DNA from: Thalassia testudinum
Taxonomy: Eukaryota > Streptophyta > Magnoliopsida > Alismatales > Hydrocharitaceae
NCBI GenBank assembly: GCA_037157565.1
Contig: JAZHRO010000012.1
Location: 2,382,501-2,446,500, forward strand
Length of the DNA stretch: 64,000 nt
Direction: 5' to 3'
Shown one piece after another: positions 10,352 through 20,256 of the stretch. The notes beneath the pieces are model-generated. The model was not told the origin of the DNA and made no database searches. It worked only from the letters and a program-made list of their open reading frames with translations. Every line of letters starts with the position of its first letter. Positions within the stretch are counted from its first letter, which is position 1. Made by a program: the position numbers and the translations under genes.

Positions 10352-10376
10352 GGCACCTTTCTTCCTCCTGTGTCTC

Positions 10377-12170
10377 ATGAATCCTTCCACATATTTCACG
10401 CATTCCCGCTCTTTCCCTCCTGTTGTAAATTATCCTCAACATGACAATTATCCTAACTCGTATTGTAATCGACCATCAGTTAGTTGGGATAATTCGGATT
10501 GGGGATACAATTCCGGACCCCCGTGTTTAGGGTCTAACCCTGAACACTGTGATTCTCAATTTTATCCTTCTCAGAGTTGCATCGATTATAGATCGTCCTC
10601 CATTCATGAACAACCTAATGCGATCTACAATCAAGAAGGATACACTGATCCTTACCCATCCTCTGATTTCACTGCCTTTAGGTCATCTCCATCTTTTGAA
10701 CAATCTAAAATGACCTATTATCAGGATGGGTATAACGAATCTCAATTCGTTAATTCCTCTGCTTTGACGTCAAACCCGCCCAATCCTGAACCAACTCATT
10801 TGGTTCAGGTTAATCAGGTTCAAGATAAGGTTCTGGCTAACTTGAGGAATATCATTCAATCTTTAGAAGTTCAGCCAATACCTTGCATTGAGAGATTGGA
10901 GCCCCTGATTGAAATGATTGATGATTTAAACAAGTCTTTGTTGGATTGGCTCCAGGATGTTAAGGATAAGAACCCGGGTGAGTTTCTACTTGGGAAATTA
11001 GCGAAATTGAGGATGAGATTCGTGGTTGCTTTGATTCAATCTTGGAATAATTCCCAGGATGAACTCTCTTCAGGAAAGCCAATGACAGAACCCGCTCAGG
11101 CACCTGTTGGGGGGGACACGTGTTACGAAGCTGACCAGATTGAATTAAAACAACCAATTAAGGATGATTTGATTTCTTCACCTGAAATCCCTGAGTCAGG
11201 TTACGAGGAAACGTATGTCTCCTTGGAACGCAAAGTGACAAATGATTTTGGGACATACATTGATACGGATCCTGATGGTGAAGATTCAAGTTGCGAAGTC
11301 TCACACGAGTTTTCAGATCACGATTTTTGTGAGACGATTGGGCCTGAGGAATCTGATAGATCATTTGATAGCCCAATAACTGAGGAAACTGATCTTATTA
11401 GGGCACACGATACAGATCCAGAATCGCATTTTCTGGAGGAATTAATTCAATGCCCTGATTATCAGTTACACCCTGTTGAGCTTATTGATGATTCTAATTC
11501 TGAGATAATTAGACCCAAGTCAATTTTGATTTTACCACATCATCTAGACTTGGAGATTTCAGACGGGGTGATGAATATACAAGAGGTCATGGAATTTGAT
11601 ATGCCGAATGAGGAGGATAGGAGCTGGGAAATTCTGATTTGGGAAGTCAATTTTGGAGGAAATGGAAGATTGAGTCGAAGGGTTCCTTTTAAACTGAAAC
11701 CATCAAATCAGAACCCTTACGACATTTGTTTCGAGGATGTCAAACTCAAGCACACATTTAACGATTATCCTTTTGAGCTTCAATTCTCTGTAACCCGACA
11801 TTTTGACCTTGGGTTGCATCCTCACAAATCGCAGGCCCGACCCCGCTTGCATTCTGATTTTAGGTTTTGGGTAATTTTTATCCAGAACCTAAGATATTCT
11901 CGATTATGGGGTGTGGGTCTGCACCACAATCTGGTCCACATCTGTGGACCTCTGCTGACAGGTCAGAGGATTCTTCTGTTTATTCTAATTCTGACCTGCA
12001 CATGTGAATTCTTCATTTCTTTTCTTTGTATAGTGTGCCTAGCTGAAGGCACTAAACTCAGCACATATACAGTTCTTTTTCATTTTCATCTCGGAGCGGA
12101 CCCGATATCCACGCAATTCAGGTGCTTTCTACGCTTTTCCACTCTATTTTATGTCTTTTTAATACAATGA
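10377..12170 (+). CDS. Unrecognised 597-residue protein of E1
   Basis: An ORF of 597 codons. I chose ATG 10377 over the upstream in-frame ATG 10341 because 10341 lies before the candidate acceptor at 10351, while the E2 counterpart starts at the equivalent of 10377. Residues 1-150 are rich in Tyr, Pro, Ser and Asn, with imperfect repeats (cores YNQEGYTDPYPSSDFTAFRSS and YYQDGYNES). Residues ~160-240 look helical (LEPLIEMIDDLNKSLLDWLQ). About 245-430 is strongly acidic. The last ~50 residues include a hydrophobic stretch (ILLFILILTCTCEFF) that could span a membrane. I see no zinc knuckle, protease, RT or integrase motif. An env-like or gag-like role is possible but unsupported. The E2 homologue (27805-29470) is broken. 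Confidence 0.65.
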   Translation: MNPSTYFTHSRSFPPVVNYPQHDNYPNSYCNRPSVSWDNSDWGYNSGPPCLGSNPEHCDSQFYPSQSCIDYRSSSIHEQPNAIYNQEGYTDPYPSSDFTAFRSSPSFEQSKMTYYQDGYNESQFVNSSALTSNPPNPEPTHLVQVNQVQDKVLANLRNIIQSLEVQPIPCIERLEPLIEMIDDLNKSLLDWLQDVKDKNPGEFLLGKLAKLRMRFVVALIQSWNNSQDELSSGKPMTEPAQAPVGGDTCYEADQIELKQPIKDDLISSPEIPESGYEETYVSLERKVTNDFGTYIDTDPDGEDSSCEVSHEFSDHDFCETIGPEESDRSFDSPITEETDLIRAHDTDPESHFLEELIQCPDYQLHPVELIDDSNSEIIRPKSILILPHHLDLEISDGVMNIQEVMEFDMPNEEDRSWEILIWEVNFGGNGRLSRRVPFKLKPSNQNPYDICFEDVKLKHTFNDYPFELQFSVTRHFDLGLHPHKSQARPRLHSDFRFWVIFIQNLRYSRLWGVGLHHNLVHICGPLLTGQRILLFILILTCTCEFFISFLCIVCLAEGTKLSTYTVLFHFHLGADPISTQFRCFLRFSTLFYVFLIQ

Positions 12171-13412
12171 GGACATTGCATTAGATAGGCATGGGGGGGT
12201 GGATATTTATCTTTGAATTCATTCGTCAGCTCCGTAGATTTGTTTTATTATTAAAAAAAAAAAAAAAAAATCGAAATTAGGAAAGAGAATTTGGGTTTAA
12301 GAAAATTTTCGATCTTAAGAAATACTATATTATGGTTTGAACACAAAGACCCTTCAGGTCTTTGGACTTAATCAGCCTATGTATCCACTAAAATGTGGAT
12401 TTGTTTTTCGAGTTCTCGCCAACCTGAATTTTATTATAATTGGAGTAAATAAGTTTGGGTGATAAGTACACGACTTATCAACCCGCCCTCTGATGTGAGG
12501 GAATTTTGAGTCTTAAGCATCTACACACTTTCTTTGCACTGACTCGTTGTTTGGCGATTTTAACGGAAATTGGGTAGCTAATGAACCTTCTAGGGTGATA
12601 TGGCTGGCAAGTTATCGTGGGTAACAGCCCATAGGTAGGTTGTCCAGAGCCCAGTCACTGGACCTTTCTCTTTTTGCTGCCTTTAGGTAAATCTTAGACC
12701 AGGGAAGCCACCTACTTAAAAAAAAAAAAAAAAAAAAAAAAAATCAAAAAGGAGAAAAGAACAAAAAGAAATAAGCCACACTTCGCCGCACGAGTATGGC
12801 TGGCAAGTTGTCGGTGGTAACAGCTCATCGACCGGTTGTCCAGAACCCAGCTCAGAAAATGCACTAAAAATTCCCAAAACACTTAGGAAGAAGCGGAGAA
12901 GTAGAATAAATCGGGGAGATATACACTGGATTCACCCTTGTGTTGACCCCGTTAAAAAATAAAAGTAGGGAGAAAGCTACCGGTTGTAAAGATACACCTT
13001 TAGGTAGAATTCTTTTTGAGGTCACCTAGAGGCGTAGAAATCCGAAGTCCGTTTTAATTGCCGGTCAACGAGTCTATCACATCACAATAAGATGCTTAAA
13101 ACTTAGGGTTCTCATCAAATCTTGGGTGAGTTGAATGGCCGTAGAAAGCCACTCTTAAACCCTAAAATTTGAAAATCTAAAAAAAAAAAGAGTAAAAACA
13201 GAAAAAGAAATTTTTCTTTGAATAAGGCGAGGCTTGAGGCGGTCTGCATTTCGGCTGATACCCGAGCACTGTTGTGTCTTTGAAAGTTCAGTTCTTAAGT
13301 AGACAATTTCTTAATGATTGAAAATAACTCAGGTCCAAATAATCTAACCTAATTCTTTTATAAATAGCATATAGTTTTTGCTAGGGACTAGCAAAAGATA
13401 GGCATGGGGGTA
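12171..13412 (+). other. E1 3' non-coding region and polypurine tract
   Basis: There is no coding sequence. It contains A-runs (about 12252-12269, 12718-12743) and a block beginning 'gatatggctggcaag' that occurs twice (about 12597 and 12797), then 'gagatatacactggattcac' (about 12920) and 'gagaaagctaccgg'. The segment ends in 'gcaaaagataggcatgggggta' (about 13391-13412), the likely plus-strand primer. The layout is preserved in E0 (1-964) and E2 (30030-30859). Confidence 0.75.
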
Positions 13413-15178
13413 TGATGTAAACACATTTACACTACTTAAAATGTCTATTTATGCATGTTCTTAAGCATAAGATTGCATTTCATGATATAAATATTGCATT
13501 ACATGCATCATCTTGCATTTAGAGTAGTTTGAATAAAATGGAGGTTAATTGTCTCCGTTTATATGCTTGGACAGGGCAAATATTTTATCGGGGCCTCGGA
13601 TCAAAGATCCAACCATATGGATATGATCAGGGCGACGATTGGAGTTCAACGACTCCAAGATCGCCCTAATCAGGCATCCGTAGCATCAGATAGAGACCGG
13701 GGAACCCTAGAAGATCAAGGGCCAGGATGGTGTAAATCCGCACTTCAGATGGAAAATCCGACCACACGGATGAATTCGGATCGACGATCGCAGTCGAACG
13801 ACACAAAAATCGAGTCAATCCGACATCCGTGGCACCATCTACAACTTCCAGAAGATGGACGGCCAAGATGGCGCCACGTGGTGCCATCCCAGCCGCCCAA
13901 TCGGCCGCAGGAGTCCTGTGAAGTCCGCGCAACGTCTCCTCTCCGCCGTTGGATCTCGATCCAACGGCTGCGGTCGCGCGCATTTAAAAACGTCCGCGCG
14001 GCCATTTCGCCGGCGTAGCGCAGTGGCGACGCAGCTGCGGGCGAAGCGGAGGTCGCGGGTTCGAGCCGCGGAGAGGGGGTCGAAGGCGCGGGCGAGCGGG
14101 CGCGCACGAGCGTCGGATGAAGATCCAACGGCCGCGCGCGCCCGATAGCGCCGACGCGCAATTGGACGCCCTGGTGGGTGCGCGATCGCACGCGGGCGGC
14201 GCGCTACGCAGCCGGCGCGGGCGCGATCTAAGCCGTCCGATCTCGCGATCGGACGGCTGAGACGACGCGGACGTGCGTCTGCGTTACGCGCGCAGGTAGC
14301 CGAGCGGGCGCGCGTGGCGCGGCGGCGACGGCGACGGCGGGGCTTTAGCGACGGTTTTATCCGTCACTAAAGACCCCTTATTTATTATTTTGAAGATGTA
14401 ATGTCCATTTTGCCCCCACTCCTTGCAACTATAAAAGGAGACCCCCTCCATACGAAATTTTCATCCCTTCCTTCTCCTCTCTACCTCTCCAAAGCTCAAG
14501 AGAAGCTTGTCCCACACCCGGGATGCTTCTCGCGAGATAAAGTCCAAATTTTCGTCCCCCTTCGGAAGTGGATCCCGCGACGACGACGGCGTGCTGCTTC
14601 GTTCCCGTTCTTCTGCTTCGTCCTCCTTCGTCCCGCTTCGTTCTCCTTCGTCCAGGCGTCGTCCCGTCCAGCTCGTCCTCCAAGCGACCGTCGAGGAGGA
14701 TTTCTCTCTCCCTATTCTTTTTACTGCTTTCTAATATAGATTTACTGCTTTCTAGAATAGACTATTCGTCCTCCGAGCGATCGTCGAGGAGGACATTTCT
14801 CCCTCCATTCTTTTAATGCTTTCTAGAGTAATTGTTTTATATTTTCTAGTTGTAACGAATGAACTCTTTTATGATTAATTTCTTGTCTATTCTACATCTC
14901 ATTTTAATTTCCATGTGTAGTATTCTTTCTCTCTCTCTTACTCCCTCTCTCTCTTTTATTTGTTGTAGATACTTAGATAGTTTAAATTGAATTTCTTGGT
15001 GACAAAATAAAAAGAAACGCGGAGTTTTTAAATCAAACGTTCGCCTCCCTGTGTTCGACCCGGAATTCTTATTTCGGTATAAATTTTATTTGTTGAACAC
15101 GAATCCTTCGCTTTCGAACTACAACGACGGGTTTTTCCAAAAACCAAACACGTTAGCGTAGATTCGTCTCGTTCAACA
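13413..15178 (+). repeat. 3' LTR of E1
   Basis: It is 1766 bp long, identical in length to the 5' LTR and offset by 6028 bp. Differences seen by eye include 13867-13888 (one arm of the palindrome), the A-box region (AGCGG to AGTGG) and scattered transitions in the GC-rich part. The tRNA-like module is at about 14013-14073, the hairpin at 14344-14371 and the TATA box at 14430-14438. Confidence 0.92.
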
Positions 15179-15183
15179 CTTCA

Positions 15184-15794
15184 CCAATGCGCTACAGGCA
15201 TTAGATCGTCGCGGCTACATTTTGAGGCTCAACCGCTTCAATCATTGGATGCAAATCCAACGGTGGAGATCACTCGCTTGAAGGAAGAGGAAGTTCTGCG
15301 GACACCCAGGGGCGGTTCAAATGGCACCACGTGGTGCCATCTGGGCCATCCATTCTTCATTCTGTTGAAGAGGGTGCCATGGTGCCTGGATCAAATTGAT
15401 TTTCACGTTGTTGGATTGCGATCGTCGCTCCAGATCCGTCCGTACAGGCGAATTTTTCATTTGAAACCCGTGAGGATTCGCATTGCCCCCTTGGCCGTTG
15501 ATTTTCCTCGGACTTCATATGATGCTACGAGACTCCAATCTAGATGATTTCAGAGGCATTAAACTTTGATCGTCGTCCTGATCAGATCCATACGGCTCGA
15601 TCGTCTATCCGAGGCCCTGAAATAAGTCTTCTTCTCTCCTAACCATAAAAAGGACCTAATTAACCTAAAATATATACAACTACTTTAAATGTAGAATGAT
15701 GCATGCTATGCAATATTTATAACATGAAATGCAAATCTAAGCCTAGGAACAAGCATGAATAGGCATTTTAACCTAAATAGATGTGTCTACATCA
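15184..15794 (-). repeat. LTR-A, part 2 (5' side)
   Basis: This continues LTR-A beyond E1. On the minus strand it starts TGATGTAGACACATC at 15794 and matches the start of the E1 LTR through 'atttcatgttataaatattgcat' and 'gcatcat'. It includes the perfect palindrome at 15321-15340 (ATGGCACCAC plus its reverse complement) and an A-box-like TAGCGCATTGG at 15184-15194. Together the two parts make a solo LTR of about 1.8 kb, a diverged relative of E1 and E2 LTRs. The 15245-15547 plus-strand frame is a shadow. Confidence 0.8.
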
Positions 15795-15967
15795 GTGGCT
15801 TGCCAGCCTTAAGAGGTGGCTCATTGGTCTTAAGAGGCAACAATATAAGGGAACGTCGGGAGTGTCCGCTCGAGTCCCGGCCAACCTTAAGCAGTGGCCT
15901 ACCAGCCTTAAGAGGCGGCTCATCAGCCTTAAGAGGCAATGATACAAGGGAACGTCAAATGCGTCCG
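15795..15967 (-). repeat. 99/21-bp minisatellite, segment 2
   Basis: This is the continuation of the array interrupted at 6172. One full unit, from 'gaacgtcggg' (about 15850) to the next 'gaacgtc' (about 15949), measures exactly 99 bp. The array is cut again at 15967 by LTR-B and resumes at 23147. Confidence 0.8.
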
Positions 15968-17058
15968 TGATCGAATTTTTGCGCCGTTTGTAATTAGGGT
16001 TTTTAAGATCGTTGTAACACACAAAAATCGAGTCGCTTTTAAATTTGTAAACCTAGATAGTGGGGTATCTAGGGTCGTCCAAGAAGGAAATTTGTTTGCG
16101 AAATCAAATCTCCCACTTGAGAATGAAAATCAACATTCTTTTTGTCCTTTTAAATATGCAATTTTTATAGGTTTTTGAATAAACAAGGCAATGCGAAATG
16201 TTGGTGAGAAAAGGCTAATTCTAATTTAGCAACTAGGTGACAAGAATGACCTCTTCCCAAGCTCACCCTAGGCAAAGTGAAGGCCTAGGATAATTGGGAA
16301 GAGGGTGTGAAAGTGCTAAAACAAAATTAAAGTAAGAACAAGATGCACCAAATTTAGAAAAGCAACTTTATAGAAACTGAATTTTTGTTCTACACTTGTA
16401 GAGGAAAGCTTCTACGACAAAAAATAAAACAACAAAGCAAATGAAACAAAAATCCTGGATGATGATGGTGAAGATGGTGAAACTCTTGCTCCTACAGTGG
16501 CTACTCCCACAGTTAAAAAGGGCTCCTTTCTTTCCTTGAATAACTCCTCCAAGTGGTCTCCTCCTAGAAAGCCTTAAAGTAGGGGGTGTGCCTTTCCTCC
16601 ATAAGGTGGATGGCTTCCACCTTAATGGCTCCTCCAATGGTAGGCGTGCACTACCCTTCTCCCCTTATGCCTGGTCGTCCTCCAAGATGAAGAGAGCCTC
16701 CTCCTTGGAGTGGCACAAGGAAGAAGAGAGAAGAGGAAGAAGGCACTAAGGGGGCAGGTGGGATACCCCCTTAATCTTCTTCTCTCCTTCTCCTTGGCCG
16801 TAGGTTATGGTGGATGTAGGGCAGAAAATATACTAATGGAGGATGGGGGAAATGGTGGTGGTTAAGGGTCTTTTATAGAGTAGGATGGGGGGTAAAGGTG
16901 GCTCTTGAAATCGATGGCTAGGATAGGATTTGGGAGGTAGTTGGGGATCCTAGGGCTAAGGATGATTGGTGCCAACCCAAGGGTCACATAAGTGATAGTT
17001 ATGGGTGGTTGTGTCCCTTGAAGTTGGAGCCAAAATGGCCTTCTAGAAGGGTAGTTAG
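15968..17058 (-). repeat. LTR-B (solo LTR), part 1
   Basis: On the minus strand the LTR ends ...TTCGATCA at 15968. Flanking pentamers are GTCCG (15963-15967) and ATCCA (23147-23151); they differ by two transitions and fit one decayed TSD. A minus-strand TATA box (CTATAAAAG) lies near 16870. I recognise no protein. The copia element sits at 17059-21961. Confidence 0.6.
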
Positions 17059-18734
17059 TGTCGATGCTAGAGCACCATGATCATTGATTTTGATGATAAC
17101 AAAACACTTATATTTGACATTTGCATTTGGAATCTTAGATTTTAGGTTATTTGCAAATATACACAAGTTCGAATGAGATGTTCGAGCTTGCATCCATGGC
17201 GGAGCTTGACAGAGGAGGAGCTTCGTGAGGAGCGAAAGCTTGAAGAAGGAAGCTTAATGAAGAATAGGATAGATTTCCTTTCATAGTGTTTATTTATTAT
17301 CTTTATTTTTGTTGCTCTTTATTTTTGTCTTAGAATACATGTTAAAGAGCCTCAAAGTATCCTTCCAGTAGCCCTAGGAACACTTACACAACCTTAGGAT
17401 ACTTAGGTTTTCCGTAGAGAACTTAGAAAATTCAAATAGGCTTTAGACAGCCCTTTCAGACATTCAATCTGATAATCAGACATTTGAATGTTGAATCAAA
17501 CGTCCAATTACTTAGGCTAGTCTTAGAACATTCTGTCTGTTGTTTTCAGACAACCGATCCTTTAGTCTAGACGTCTTAGAAGATGTCTGAGGGTTATGAT
17601 AGACATCCAATTAGTGGAATGTTGGCTAACAAAGTAAATGTTGAGGAAAATGATCTTTAGGCTTCTATCAGACATCCATAGAGAACACCAGACATCTGAT
17701 ATATAACCACTGAGCCTCGATTGAGCCAAAATCACCTTTGACAGATGCTCTAACCATTTGTACTCTTAGGAATCCATTCCTGGCAATTAAATAGGTTTCC
17801 AAACGTCAAGACCTAGTGTCAGACGACCTGTATGTCGTCTGATTGATTCACACTAGAACCCTGTTTTGGTCTGATGAAAGTCAGTAAGGGAACCCATCTA
17901 GTATTAGATGTCTGGCTTAGTTCCCATACATCTTAAAAGACTTTTCCAAACGTCTGATACCTGGACCAGACATTTGATGACCCTATCAGAACCATTAATG
18001 ACTCTGATTGTGACTTGTTGCCTTGGGATGATCCCCAACGGCTACCTAAGACTTCCAAAGCCTTCCTAGGCCTTCCTAAGCCATCTATAAATAGGGGAGG
18101 CCCCTTGCCTTGTAAAGATACACCAAGCAACACTACTTCCACTCACATAGTGTCAAACACTCTCTAAAAGAAGCTCCATCTCTCCAAGCCTTGTTCTACA
18201 TCTAAAGAGCTTCATCTGAGTTGCACACCCACTCTCCTTCTGCGATTACGAGAGCGACGAGGTGACATCACGTGGATCACGCACCCGCATCATCTAGCCG
18301 ACGCACTTCCACCAAAGGGAAAATCTTTTACCTATAGTAGCTAGACTTAATTATTTACTTTGTGGGCTCTATAGGATCATTGTGTTTTATTGTCTCTGGT
18401 TAGGTATTCGCATTACGAATTTCCATCTCCATTGAGAGACTAAATACTCCTTGTGAAGGGGAGGGTTTGAGGTGCGCCACCCTCATATAAAGTAGCGTGG
18501 TTGTAAAGAGGTTGAACTATCCTCATTTAAGTAGTTCGTTTAGTGAATTTGATCGACTCGATCGATCGGAAAATTCTAAATCGAGAGGTTTAGGTGATGG
18601 TTTTTACCCAGTTTAAGTTTTCACCTAAAAATCCTTTATGCATTTGTGTGATTGCCATTTTTATCAGATTGTATATTCATTTTCGCTTATTTTTAGCATC
18701 ACGCATATCTCACCCCCTCACATAGGGATTTACA
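17059..18734 (+). repeat. 5' LTR of the copia-type element
   Basis: It starts TGTCGATGCTAGAGCACC and ends GGGATTTACA. A TATA box (CTATAAATAGG) lies near 18086. U3 holds at least ten degenerate copies of the palindrome-like motif CAGACNTCTGA (17440-17960). Confidence 0.88.
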
Positions 18735-18736
18735 TT

Positions 18737-18751
18737 TGGTATCAGGGCAGG
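18737..18751 (+). other. Copia primer-binding site (initiator Met-tRNA)
   Basis: TGGTATCAGGGCAGG, two bases after the LTR, is the usual plant Ty1-copia primer site (TGGTATCAGAGC) with one change. It also fixes the plus orientation. Confidence 0.9.
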
Positions 18752-18788
18752 TTCTTTCGATATAGGCGTAACACCCGGCAAGAGATCA

Positions 18789-19097
18789 ATGGAGGGGAGC
18801 ATGTCCGCAATCATGATTTCCGAGGGGCACTCCATTAGCCATCCTCCCTACTTCGACGGGAGAGATTTTGGTTATTGGAAGTTGACGACAAGGACGTGGA
18901 TCCAAGCCACTGAGTTCGAGATATGGGATCGCTGCGAGACCCCGTTCACCATCTCAGAGAAACTCGAAGGAGGATATACGGTGCAGCAAGTACACGAACT
19001 CAACCTCAACGTGAAAGCCATGAACTCGCTCTATTGCTCTCTTAGCATGGAGGAGTTCAACCGTATCTCAAGGTGTGACACCGCCTTTGAGATTTAA
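18789..19097 (+). pseudogene. Copia gag N-terminal fragment
   Basis: About 102 codons with the features of plant copia Gag: HPPYFDGRDFGYWKLTTRTW near the N-terminus (the usual PPxFDGxNYxxWK block), a FEIWD block, and NVKAMNSLYCSLSMEEFNRI with CDTAFEI, matching the usual 'NAKALNALFCALSxEEFNRISxCxTAKEIW'. The frame stops where Trp is expected in EIW, and the next codons (KELEIAYG) still fit the family. Gag would form the particle shell. The gene is broken and shortened. Confidence 0.85.
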
Positions 19098-19923
19098 AAA
19101 GAGCTAGAAATAGCTTATGGAGACTCTAGCTCAGAAGAAGATCCCAAAGAAAAGAGTGAAGTTGCTTGCATGGGCTTCATAGCCATTGCAAGTGATAGCG
19201 AGGATGACGACAAGGAGGTAAGCTCTTTGGCGAATTACAAGATGCTTTTGATGAGCTATTTAAACTTAGTATGTCACTTAAGATAGAAAATAAAAGTTTT
19301 AAAAAGAATCTTGTTTCCTTAAATCAGAAAATGAAAGATTAGAATTGAAACTTAAGGACCTAGAACGTAGTTCTAGTACTAATAATGACAATTTGTTAAT
19401 AGAAAATAAAGACCTAATAAATGAAAATAGTAAGTTGATTGAGAAAAATACTAACTTAAACATTGAAGTTTCTAACTTAAAAATCAAGATGCATGCTATT
19501 GAAAATGAACTTGCATGTCTTAAGGAGAAATCAAATAAATTGATTAATAAAGTAGATTATTTATATAGCCCTAAGATCAAGAAAGGATCTCCTCCAAGGA
19601 GATCTGCTAACAGATTTGGATCCAAGCTAACTTGGTTACCAAAAGATCAATTAGAATCTTGTTTTGTAGGTTTCAAGGGAGATTACAATACAAGAGATGG
19701 CACCTACAAGATGGAGAATGGTCAACTCAAATTAGGAGGAAGAAAGAGTAGACCAAGGAGGAGGACGAGAAGATCAACGAGACGACGAGCAAATGTCCAA
19801 GCCGTCGCACGTCGACTGCCAGATTGGAGATCAGTGTCGATGCCTAGACCTCCAAGCTATGGATGGGAGCCCCATCCAGTTTGGCATCCACCACCATTTG
19901 GGCCATTCTACTGGCCATGGTAA
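19098..19923 (+). pseudogene. Rest of copia gag relic with coiled coil
   Basis: Fragments continue after the stop: an acidic stretch (SDSEDDDKE, about 19190-19220), one or more frame breaks near 19270-19330, then an open frame from 19345. That frame has a Leu/Asn-rich heptad coiled coil (about residues 10-70, cores NLLIENKDLINENSKLIEKN) and a basic Arg-rich tail ending PFYWPW. I see no CCHC zinc knuckle. The C-terminal part is unlike standard Gag and may come from a deletion join. Confidence 0.6.
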
Positions 19924-20256
19924 GGGAGGTACACTCTAAACCCTATCCTTTGATAAACAACATGTAGATAGGGGGAGTTTTAAAACTTATGAGCTAATTG
20001 TCCATCTTTAAGGGGGAGTTATTGACATAGCTATATTTCCTTTAGAAATGAAGAGATAATCATATAGCTATCTTGTTGCTTCAAAAAGGGGGAGAACATT
20101 ATTCTTGAAAGAAATTTAATCGAAAACTAAAAGAGCATGTTTTAAAGGGGAGTTTAGGAGAATTAAAATTGATAATACCTTTTTGATAATGTCAAAAAGG
20201 GGGAGAATTTTATGGATTATTATTTATAGTTTTGTCATCATCACAAAGGGGGTGAT
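19924..20256 (+). other. Copia 3' non-coding region and polypurine tract
   Basis: Several 'aaagggggag' purine blocks (about 19970, 20090, 20195, 20245) lead to the last one next to the LTR. No coding region is visible. Multiple tracts of this sort are common before copia 3' LTRs. Confidence 0.7.

Larger units (their letters stand above)
7385..15178 (+). mobile_element. E1: young non-autonomous Athila-like LTR retrotransposon
   Basis: A complete element of 7794 bp. It has two 1766-bp LTRs (TG...CA), an exact 5-bp target-site duplication CTTCA (7380-7384 and 15179-15183), a primer site matching Asp-tRNA, and a polypurine tract before the 3' LTR. I counted about 15 LTR mismatches by eye, roughly 1% or less, so the insertion is recent. 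It lies inside LTR-A, an older relative in the opposite orientation. The interior (4.3 kb) holds one long ORF and no recognisable gag, protease, RT, RNase H or integrase, so it is non-autonomous. Confidence 0.93.
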
